NCBI GenBank assembly: GCA_022706165.1
Contig: JAKJDA010000091.1
Span: 1 to 9,268 of the forward strand
Source of the DNA: Candidatus Hydrogenedentota bacterium
GTDB lineage: Bacteria > Hydrogenedentota > Hydrogenedentia > Hydrogenedentales > SLHB01
Reading direction: 5' to 3'
DNA: 9,268 bases
Shown here: positions 1 to 5,655 of the stretch, piece by piece
Layout of the letters: the number at the start of each line of letters is the position of its first letter
Position numbering within the stretch: position 1 is the stretch's first letter
Translations under genes and position numbers: made by a program
Notes under the pieces: generated by a model
Databases searched by the model: none
What the model saw: only the letters and a program-made list of their open reading frames with translations
Told to the model about the DNA's origin: nothing

Positions 1-1086
1 GCGGTCGAGGACATCGAAAAGTGCGTGCGGATTTGCGCGATGATCGCGCGCCGATTGCGCCACGTCAAGCCGGAAGGGGACGAGGCGGAATCGCCGGTGT
101 TGACGGAGATGCTGCAACTCGACGGCTATCAGAAGCGGCTCGCGCGCATGGCCAAGGTCCTCGCCGAGGGCGCCTGCGACGCGATCCAGCCCAACACCGT
201 ACGTTGGGTCGAGATCGATTCGGACAACCAAAGCATCGTGCGCATCGTGCGGTGCCCCTTGGACGTCGGCAAGCCCTTGGCGGAGTGGATATACCCGAAC
301 CTCAAGAGCGTCGCGATGACGAGCGCGACGTTGTCGGTGCGGCAGCGCTTCGATTTCTTGCACTCGCGGCTTGGTCTCGATGCGGTGCGCGAGCGCCCGG
401 TGAACGGCTCCGCGCTGGGGTCGCCTTTCGACTTCGAGCGACAGGCGATGTTGTGTCTCGCAACGGATCTCGATGCGCCCGATAGCAAGGCGTTTCTCGA
501 ACAAAGCGCCCAGGCGATCCGCGATGTCCTGCGCGTTACGCGCGGGCACGCGCTCGTGCTGTTCACGTCGTTTTATGCACTCGATCATTGCTTTCGACGA
601 ATCGAGACCGACCTGCGCGCGTGGGGCATTACGCCGCTCAAACAGGGGGCCGCTTCGCGCAGTCACCTGCTCGACCGCTTCCGCGAGGACCTATCGAGCG
701 TGCTGTTTGCGACGGATAGTTTTTGGGAAGGGGTCGACGTCGCGGGCGAGGCGCTGCAGTGCGTGATCTTGCCGAAGCTGCCGTTCCGCGTGCCGTCCGA
801 GCCCGTGCTCGAAGCGCGCGCCGAGGCCATCGACGCAGCCGGGGGCAACTCGTTCATGGAGTACACCGTGCCGCAGGCGGTCATCAAATTCCGGCAAGGC
901 TTCGGGCGCCTCATCCGCCGCAAGACCGACCGCGGCGCCATCGTCGTCCTCGACAAACGCATCGTCACCCGCCACTACGGCAAGCTGTTTTTAGAATCGT
1001 TGCCGGGCGTCAAAATCGTCAAAGGCCCGCAAAAAGGCGTTGTGTTGGCGTTGGAAAAATTTTTTGGAAACGCATCAAAGCGCTGA
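1..1086 (+). CDS. dinG: DinG/XPD-family ATP-dependent DNA helicase, C-terminal part (5' end outside window)
   Basis: The reading frame is open from the first base, so the true start and the N-terminal Walker A, Fe-S and DEAH-box parts lie upstream. The visible 361 residues are the second helicase domain (helicase_C_2 type). Motifs in order are MTSATLS near visible residues 106-112, ALVLFTSFYALD near 184-195, the motif V-like block FATDSFWEGVDVAG near 236-249 followed by ILPKLPF, and the motif VI block QGFGRLIRRKTDRGAIVVLDKR near 299-319, whose arginines would contact ATP. These are diagnostic of the XPD/DinG superfamily 2 helicases, which unwind DNA 5' to 3' and act in repair and on R-loops or G-quadruplexes. 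The family is certain. DinG versus a close relative such as YoaA cannot be settled without the N-terminus. The gene converges on the TPR operon, with 42 bases between the stop codons. Confidence 0.93.
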   Translation, partial: AVEDIEKCVRICAMIARRLRHVKPEGDEAESPVLTEMLQLDGYQKRLARMAKVLAEGACDAIQPNTVRWVEIDSDNQSIVRIVRCPLDVGKPLAEWIYPNLKSVAMTSATLSVRQRFDFLHSRLGLDAVRERPVNGSALGSPFDFERQAMLCLATDLDAPDSKAFLEQSAQAIRDVLRVTRGHALVLFTSFYALDHCFRRIETDLRAWGITPLKQGAASRSHLLDRFREDLSSVLFATDSFWEGVDVAGEALQCVILPKLPFRVPSEPVLEARAEAIDAAGGNSFMEYTVPQAVIKFRQGFGRLIRRKTDRGAIVVLDKRIVTRHYGKLFLESLPGVKIVKGPQKGVVLALEKFFGNASKR

Positions 1087-1110
1087 CATGACCCGATGCG
1101 AGCGGGATGT
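1086..1110. terminator. Weak bulged hairpin between convergent genes
   Basis: ACAT (1086-1089) pairs with ATGT (1107-1110) and CCCG (1092-1095) with CGGG (1103-1106). This gives an 8-bp stem with a 2-base bulge (1090-1091) and a 7-base loop. It sits just after the helicase stop codon, between two converging genes, where a bidirectional terminator would be useful. There is no U-tract on either side, so termination is only a possibility. Confidence 0.25.
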
Positions 1111-1128
1111 TCCAAAACCGCGGAGATT

Positions 1129-3117
1129 CTATGGCGCCATTGCGTCGAGCAGCGCGCGCACTTCGGCATCATGGGGCGTGCGTTGAAGAAGGTCTTGCAG
1201 ACGAGCCGCCGCGTTCGCCGCGTCGCCTTGTTGGATGAGCAGCTTGGCAAGGTTCTTGGCCGCCGCATCGTATGCGGGATCGAGGCGCACGGCTTCCTCC
1301 AGGCGCCGACGCGCTTCGTCATATTTTCCCTGTTGGGCAAGGAGCGCGCCCAGATTGCCGTGAGCGCTGGCATTGGAGGGATCGAGGCGCAGCGCCTCGT
1401 TGAATTGCGCGAGCGCTTCGTCAAAACGCCCCATTTGCGTGTATAGTCCGCCAAGATTGGAGCAGGCGCTCGCGCCGCCCCCAAGACGCACCGCCGTCTC
1501 GAAACACGGCAAGGCATCGGCCAGTCGTCCTTGCTCGGCGTGCAACCGCCCCAGCCCATTCCACGCGATGGCATCGTTGGGATCAAAACGCAGCGCCTCT
1601 TCGAAAAGCGTCTTCGCCTCCGCGCGTTTCCCTTGTTTCGCGTACAGGTCCGCCAAACTCGATCGGGCCTGGGTGGGCCGCGCGCCGCTTAGTCGAATGG
1701 CTTCGGCGAGGTGGGCCTCGGCCTCTTTGTGTGGCCCATATTTCCCGAGCAACCGCCCCAGATTCGCGCGGGCGCGCGGGTCGGCTGCGTCCGCGCGGAC
1801 GCCGTCGCGGTAGCACGCGAGGGCGGCATCCGTATCGCCGCGTTGTTCGAGCGCCGCGCCAAGATTGTTGAAGGCGGTGCTGCTCGGCGCCACGCGCGCG
1901 CAGTGAGCCAGCAAGGTTTCACTGTCTCGCCAATAGCGCGCTTGCACCGTTGCGCCTGCCGTGCACACAGCGATCGCCGCGACGGCAACGCAGATCGCCG
2001 CGCTTTGCAGCGCGCGCCGGTCGCGCACGAAGTCGGCAGCGGCGTACGCCATGACAATGAATAACCCGATCAGCGGCACGTAGGTATAGCGGTCGGCGTA
2101 CGCCTGCGCGCCGACCTGCACGAAGCCAATGACCGGAACCAGCGCGCCCAGAAACCACAGCCAACCGATCAACGCATACGGAGCCTTCCGACGCAGGGCT
2201 AGCGCGCCAAGCGTCACTGCCGCCAACGCCGCGATCGCCGTTATCACCTGCCACGCGGGGCGTCCGGAGACGGGGTAGGGATACATCACGGACATCGGCC
2301 ACGGCCAGATCGTTTTCCACGCGTAGACCGCGTAGGCGACCATGGCGTTTGAGGCGCGCGTCGAAAACGGAAGAACGTCCGCGCTCGTGACCGCGCCGCG
2401 TTGCGCCAACAGCGTGATCCCGCACGAAAGCGCCGATAGAAGCAGAAGCGGAATTTTTTCCACGACCAAACGCGGAAGATCGCGCGCAGGATCGTCTTCG
2501 CTCCATCGGCGCAGCGGCCAATAATCGAGCAACAACAACACAAAGGGCAGCGTCACGACCATGGGTTTGGCCATCAGGCCCAGCGCGAAGAACCCGCAGA
2601 CGAATGCATAGCGGCCCAGCGAAGGCCTCGAAACATACGTTGCGTAGGCGGCCATGGTCAGCATCCAGAAAAAAGCGCTCAGGACATCCTTGCGTTCGGC
2701 CGCCCAAGCCACCGATTCGACATGCAGCGGATGCGCCGCGAACAATGCGGCAACGCACGCCGCCGCCCAGAACGCGCCCGTCATGCGGCGCAGCACTAGA
2801 AAAAGCAGCGTGGCGTTGACGGCATGCAACAGCAGATTGATGAGATGATGCCCCCCCGCATGCAGGCCAAATAGCTGACAGTCGAGCATGTGGCTGAGCC
2901 AGGTCAGCGGATGCCAGTTCGACGCATGAACTTGGGTGAACGCCCAGACCGCGCCGCGCCACGTAAGTCCTGCCTGGACGACGGAATTGGATGTCACGTA
3001 GGCGACATCGTCAAAATTGATGAAGTCATGCCGCAGCGTCTGCCCGTAAATGATCGCGCACAGGGCCATGAGCGCGGCGCCAACCGCCGCCGTCTTGCCC
3101 TTGTCTGACGCACTCAT
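1129..3117 (-). CDS. Polytopic membrane protein with C-terminal TPR repeats, TMTC-like (second gene of pair)
   Basis: This 662-residue protein has two parts. Residues 1 to about 393 form a polytopic membrane domain with about 10-11 hydrophobic helices. Residues about 415-651 hold roughly seven 34-residue tetratricopeptide repeats with the usual NLG...G....A...ALRLDP signature. The membrane part carries an acidic pair in the first loop (NFDD, 34-37), NWHPLTWLSHMLDCQLFGL (67-85), HPLHVESVAWAAERKDVLS (129-147), LMAKPMVVTLPFVLLLLDYWPL (181-202) and ADRYTYVPLIG (341-351). The acidic pair and the HPxHVE/ER(K)DVL block match the architecture of eukaryotic TMTC proteins (GT-C-fold O-mannosyltransferases with TPRs). 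A membrane glycosyltransferase role is therefore plausible but inferred. The start is supported by AGGAG (3125-3129) seven bases upstream. The ATG overlaps the previous stop as ATGA, indicating translational coupling to the paralogue. Confidence 0.9.
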   Translation of the reverse strand: MSASDKGKTAAVGAALMALCAIIYGQTLRHDFINFDDVAYVTSNSVVQAGLTWRGAVWAFTQVHASNWHPLTWLSHMLDCQLFGLHAGGHHLINLLLHAVNATLLFLVLRRMTGAFWAAACVAALFAAHPLHVESVAWAAERKDVLSAFFWMLTMAAYATYVSRPSLGRYAFVCGFFALGLMAKPMVVTLPFVLLLLDYWPLRRWSEDDPARDLPRLVVEKIPLLLLSALSCGITLLAQRGAVTSADVLPFSTRASNAMVAYAVYAWKTIWPWPMSVMYPYPVSGRPAWQVITAIAALAAVTLGALALRRKAPYALIGWLWFLGALVPVIGFVQVGAQAYADRYTYVPLIGLFIVMAYAAADFVRDRRALQSAAICVAVAAIAVCTAGATVQARYWRDSETLLAHCARVAPSSTAFNNLGAALEQRGDTDAALACYRDGVRADAADPRARANLGRLLGKYGPHKEAEAHLAEAIRLSGARPTQARSSLADLYAKQGKRAEAKTLFEEALRFDPNDAIAWNGLGRLHAEQGRLADALPCFETAVRLGGGASACSNLGGLYTQMGRFDEALAQFNEALRLDPSNASAHGNLGALLAQQGKYDEARRRLEEAVRLDPAYDAAAKNLAKLLIQQGDAANAAARLQDLLQRTPHDAEVRALLDAMAP

Positions 3118-4967
3118 CCGCCGTCTCCTGTCGCGGCGGATCGTTGTCGCGCGATTTCGTCGAGCGTTTGCCGCGCCACCGCATCGCCGGGATCGAGTTC
3201 CAGCGTTTTTTCCAGATGCGTGATCGCCTGGGCGAGGTTTCCCTGGCGTACGTGCAGCATCGCGAGGTTTCGGTGCGCATTCACGAAGCGGGGATCAAGC
3301 CGGATGGCCGCCTCGAATTCCGGCAACGCCTCCTCGTACCGTCCCAATTCAGTGAACGCGCCTGCGAGATTGCCGTGTGCGCGCGCATCGCCGGGCTTGA
3401 GGCGCACCGCCTCTTTGAAATGCGGCAACGCTTCGTTCACCTTGCCTTGTTGCGCAAGCAAGCTGCCGAGATTTCCGTGCGTCGTCGGATCGGTTGCATC
3501 CACAGACAATGCTTTTTGCAGCAACGGCAGGGCCTCGTCGAATTTTCGCTGCGTCACCAACGCGCCGCCGAGGTTGCTGTTCGCCTTGGGGTCATTGGGG
3601 TAGCGTTGCAACACGGCGCGGAAATGCGGGATGGCCGTATCGAGTTCCCCGCGCTCGGCATGAAGCTTGCCGAGATTGAGGTGTGCGACGTTGTTATCCC
3701 GGGTCACGGCGAGGGCGCGCTCGAACAGGGCGAAGCTGTCGCGCCAATAGGTTGTCTGGCGCACGGAAAGTCCGGCAAACGTCAACGCGACGGCCATGCC
3801 CGCTATGCCGACCGCGGCTTTTGCGCGCGCGCCGCGCCGGGAATTGGCGAATTCCGTTCCGGCCCAGGCCAAGGCGATGAAAATGCCTATCAGCGGCACA
3901 TAGGTGTAGCGATCGGCATAGGCCTGACTGCCCACCTGCACAAGACCGATCACCGGAATCAGCGTGCCGAGATACCACAACCATCCGATCAAGAGAAAAG
4001 GACGGCGGTTTCGCTGGCGAAACGCAAACGCGGTCGCCGCGCCAAGGAGCAGCGCCGCGCCCATGGCCGCTTCCAGCGATCGCCCGCCGATAGGGCGCGG
4101 ATAGAACACGGCAAGCCCCGCCGGCGCAAAGGTCTTTTCGAGATAAAAGACGTACGCGATGATCGCATTCTTGACGCGCTCGGCAAGCGGAACCAATTCG
4201 AGCCCTGCTAGGGCTCCGCCGCTCCGCTGCACGGCGACGGTCACGAAGCAGGACGCTGCTGCGAGCAATAGCATGGGAATCTTTTCCGCGAAAAGCCGCG
4301 CCGCGGAACGCTTCTCAAGGCGCTTCAACGGCCAGTAGTCGAGGAGGAGCAATACGAACGGCAGCGTGACGAGCATGGGTTTTGCCATGAGCCCGAGAGT
4401 GAATGCAAGAATGACCCATGCGTAGCGCGATCCCTTGGGCTGTTCGGCATATCGCGCGTACGCCGCCAGGGTCAGTAGCCAAAACAGCGTGCTCAGAACG
4501 TCTTTGCGCTCGGCGGCCCATGCGACGGATTCGACGTGCAGCGGATGCGCCGCGAACAATGCCGCGGCAAATGCGCTCGCCGCTGTCGCGCGCGTCATCC
4601 GCTTGAGAACGAAGAACAGCAGGAGCGCGTTGAGCGAATGCAGACCCGCGCTGACAAGATGGTGGCCGCCCGCCCACAGCCCGAACCATTGGCAATCGAG
4701 CATGTGGCTGATCCAGGTCAACGGATGCCAGTTTGCGCCATGTCCCGCGGTGAATGCCCAGATCATGCCCGCCCACGTCAGCCCTGCCTTCACCGAAGGG
4801 TTTTCGGTGATATAGACGTCGTCGTCGTACAGGACAAACCCGTTGCGGAATATGCCTGCAAAAACCGCGAGAGAAAGCAGGACAAGCCCGGCCGGAACGG
4901 CCCACGAGCGCAGGCCGACGCGCTGGGACGGCGCGTGTTTGTCTATGATCCTGCCCCGCTTCGCCAT
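3114..4967 (-). CDS. Polytopic membrane protein with C-terminal TPR repeats, TMTC-like (first gene of pair)
   Basis: This 617-residue paralogue of the downstream gene has the same order of parts. About 10-11 membrane helices lie within residues 21-402, followed by about five TPRs at residues 426-595. Matching landmarks are LYDDDVYITENPSV (46-59, acidic loop pair), NWHPLTWISHMLDCQWFGL (79-97), HPLHVESVAWAAERKDVLS (141-159), LGLMAKPMLVTLPFVLLLLDYWPL (191-214) and ADRYTYVPLIG (351-361). The family resembles TMTC/GT-C membrane glycosyltransferases fused to TPRs, so sugar transfer from a lipid carrier is inferred, not shown. The start is fixed within narrow limits, because an in-frame stop (TGA, 4974-4976) lies three codons upstream of the ATG. 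The ribosome site before it (GAGG, 4972-4975) is only four bases away and not ideal. The gene probably heads a two-gene operon. Confidence 0.9.
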   Translation of the reverse strand: MAKRGRIIDKHAPSQRVGLRSWAVPAGLVLLSLAVFAGIFRNGFVLYDDDVYITENPSVKAGLTWAGMIWAFTAGHGANWHPLTWISHMLDCQWFGLWAGGHHLVSAGLHSLNALLLFFVLKRMTRATAASAFAAALFAAHPLHVESVAWAAERKDVLSTLFWLLTLAAYARYAEQPKGSRYAWVILAFTLGLMAKPMLVTLPFVLLLLDYWPLKRLEKRSAARLFAEKIPMLLLAAASCFVTVAVQRSGGALAGLELVPLAERVKNAIIAYVFYLEKTFAPAGLAVFYPRPIGGRSLEAAMGAALLLGAATAFAFRQRNRRPFLLIGWLWYLGTLIPVIGLVQVGSQAYADRYTYVPLIGIFIALAWAGTEFANSRRGARAKAAVGIAGMAVALTFAGLSVRQTTYWRDSFALFERALAVTRDNNVAHLNLGKLHAERGELDTAIPHFRAVLQRYPNDPKANSNLGGALVTQRKFDEALPLLQKALSVDATDPTTHGNLGSLLAQQGKVNEALPHFKEAVRLKPGDARAHGNLAGAFTELGRYEEALPEFEAAIRLDPRFVNAHRNLAMLHVRQGNLAQAITHLEKTLELDPGDAVARQTLDEIARQRSAATGDGG

Positions 4968-4995
4968 GTCCCCTCACGAATTCCGCAATACGCCG

Positions 4996-5064
4996 TTAAT
5001 CATGCGTTCGCCCCCAAACGCAACCTTGCGACTTGCCAGCAACCGGCGGCGCCAATCTTCTCAT
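4996..5064 (-). CDS. Possible 22-residue leader ORF upstream of the TPR operon
   Basis: An ATG at 5064 opens a 22-codon frame (MRRLAPPVAGKSQGCVWGRTHD) ending in TAA at 4996-4998, 28 bases before the TPR gene start. Just upstream is a near-perfect ribosome binding site, GGGAGGAA on the minus strand (5069-5076), with GGAGG six bases from the ATG. It is stronger than the site of the gene that follows. The ORF lies between the predicted promoter (5099-5107) and the operon, so it would be on the transcript. The peptide matches nothing I recognise and lacks the repeated codons of an amino-acid attenuator. It may be a regulatory upstream ORF or a chance one. Confidence 0.35.
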   Translation of the reverse strand: MRRLAPPVAGKSQGCVWGRTHD

Positions 5065-5070
5065 GACATT

Positions 5071-5075
5071 CCTCC
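5071..5075 (-). promoter_or_regulatory. Strong Shine-Dalgarno site of the leader ORF
   Basis: The minus strand reads GGAGG here, six bases before the ATG at 5064. It is the best ribosome binding site in the leader, yet no long gene uses it. The TPR gene starts about 100 bases further on. Confidence 0.5.
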
Positions 5076-5098
5076 CGCCCCCGGAACATTGCCGCCGC

Positions 5099-5107
5099 AT
5101 TATAGCA
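5099..5107 (-). promoter_or_regulatory. Extended -10 promoter for the TPR operon
   Basis: On the minus strand this reads TGCTATAAT, a perfect TATAAT preceded by the TGn extension. I see no good -35 at 15-19 bases upstream, which is common for extended -10 promoters. Transcription would start near 5092, giving a leader of about 125 bases before the ATG at 4967. It is arranged back to back with the plus-strand promoter at 5157-5185. Confidence 0.6.
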
Positions 5108-5156
5108 TCCTGCGAAAAAACGACTGCGAGCGGATGAAGAACAAACAAGGAGGGGC

Positions 5157-5185
5157 TTGACAAGACGCGGAGGCGCGCATAAACT
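5157..5185 (+). promoter_or_regulatory. Sigma70-type promoter for the small-protein gene
   Basis: A perfect -35 box TTGACA (5157-5162) is followed, after 17 bases, by TAAACT (5180-5185), which matches four of six -10 positions. Transcription would start near 5192, about 74 bases before the GTG at 5266. The next annotated plus-strand gene is the 54-residue protein. Confidence 0.6.
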
Positions 5186-5193
5186 CTTTACAA

Positions 5194-5214
5194 GGACGGT
5201 GGCTTTGATCGTCC
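5194..5214 (+). other. Hairpin at the 5' end of the small-gene leader
   Basis: GGACG (5194-5198) pairs with CGTCC (5210-5214). The stem can extend by a G-T and a T-A pair to 7 bp with a 7-base loop (5201-5207). It begins almost at the predicted transcription start. It could protect the RNA 5' end or bind a regulator; no known riboswitch class is recognised. Confidence 0.35.
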
Positions 5215-5253
5215 AAACGGTAGGTTTCGTTGAGGGTTCTCCTAGCCGAACGA

Positions 5254-5258
5254 AAGGA
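5254..5258 (+). promoter_or_regulatory. Ribosome binding site deciding the GTG start at 5266
   Basis: AAGGA lies seven bases before the GTG at 5266. No similar site precedes the in-frame TTG at 5230, so the GTG is the better start. Confidence 0.6.
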
Positions 5259-5265
5259 TAGCAAC

Positions 5266-5430
5266 GTGAATCACCTTCATCGCATTTCCAAGGAAGTTCC
5301 CGTTTCCGCCAGCAGGTTTCAGCAGTTCTTGTGCCAGATCAATCAAATGTTTTCCGGGATGATCGGGGCCTTGGGCGGCAACTCTCCCAAAGTGTCCTAC
5401 ACGGGCGGCAAGTGCAATTTGACCACCTAG
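5266..5430 (+). CDS. Small 54-residue protein of unknown function
   Basis: The frame runs from GTG at 5266 to TAG at 5428-5430. It has its own promoter (TTGACA-17-TAAACT) and a good ribosome site (AAGGA, 7-base spacing), which is why I consider it real despite its size. I do not recognise the family. Residues 16-36 (SRFQQFLCQINQMFSGMIGAL) show hydrophobic residues at 18, 22, 25, 29, 32 and 36, a 4-3-4-3-4 spacing that predicts an amphipathic helix. A Gly-Gly pair (37-38) separates this from a polar tail rich in Ser, Thr and Gly that ends KCNLTT. There are two cysteines (23 and 50) and the net charge is positive. There is no signal peptide and no clear transmembrane segment. It could be a small membrane-associated or oligomerising protein, a toxin-like peptide or a peptide precursor; none is established. 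An in-frame TTG at 5230 would add 12 residues but lacks a ribosome site. Confidence 0.6.
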   Translation: MNHLHRISKEVPVSASRFQQFLCQINQMFSGMIGALGGNSPKVSYTGGKCNLTT

Positions 5431-5491
5431 AGCATTTTCGCCAATTATGCCTATGCTAGGTACGATCAAGAAACGTTGGCGAAAATGCTCT
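5429..5491. repeat. Perfect 16-bp inverted repeat with 31-base spacer
   Basis: The arm 5429-5444 (AGAGCATTTTCGCCAA) is exactly complementary to 5476-5491. The left arm starts inside the TAG stop of the small gene. The spacer contains a nested CCTA-TGC-TAGG hairpin (5450-5460). In RNA this would be a very stable stem and could end or protect the small-gene transcript, but no U-tract follows. The length, perfect arms and AT-richer centre also fit a palindromic repetitive element or a remnant of a small mobile element. I could not check for other genomic copies. There is no second copy in this window. Confidence 0.7.
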
Positions 5492-5598
5492 CGCAACATC
5501 GATCGTAGGCGTAGAAAAGCAGCCGGCTCTGGCGTTCTGATTGCCGTTGCATGAGGCGAGATCGAGGGGCGTTGCGCCTCGAAAGGCGGAAGGGGGGT

Positions 5599-5629
5599 GT
5601 CTCGCCGCGTTTTCGTCGCGCGGCGAGAC
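5599..5629. terminator. GC-rich 11-bp hairpin between convergent genes
   Basis: GTCTCGCCGCG (5599-5609) is perfectly complementary to 5619-5629, with a 9-base loop that begins TTTT. It lies 26 bases past the stop of the glycosyltransferase (minus strand) and downstream of the small gene (plus strand). A bidirectional terminator or transcript-end stabiliser is likely from position. No U-tract follows on either strand, so it is not a classical intrinsic terminator. Confidence 0.5.
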
Positions 5630-5655
5630 GTGCGCGCCATGAACGGCGGGCGGAT

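Noticed and set aside
1919..2962. 347-codon minus-strand frame overlapping the 662-residue TPR gene
   Set aside because: It is a frame-shifted reading of the same strand. The 1129-3117 frame has continuous homology blocks through this region, so this is not a gene or a frameshift.
3144..4211. 355-codon open frame on the plus strand inside the TPR gene
   Set aside because: It is antisense to strongly conserved TPR and membrane sequence. It has no own ribosome site of note and its translation is low-complexity, Arg-rich and family-less.
4843..5160. 105-codon plus-strand frame crossing the TPR gene start and leader
   Set aside because: It has no ribosome site or homology, and it runs antisense to the operon start and across the minus-strand promoter.
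5230..5265. TTG at 5230 as the start of the small protein
   Set aside because: There is no ribosome site before it, whereas GTG at 5266 has AAGGA at seven bases. The extra 12 residues look like translated leader.
5553..5581. Short overlapping inverted repeats (GAGGCG/CGCCTC and CGAGG/CCTCG)
   Set aside because: Stems of 5-6 bp with competing pairings are expected by chance here, and no function is supported.
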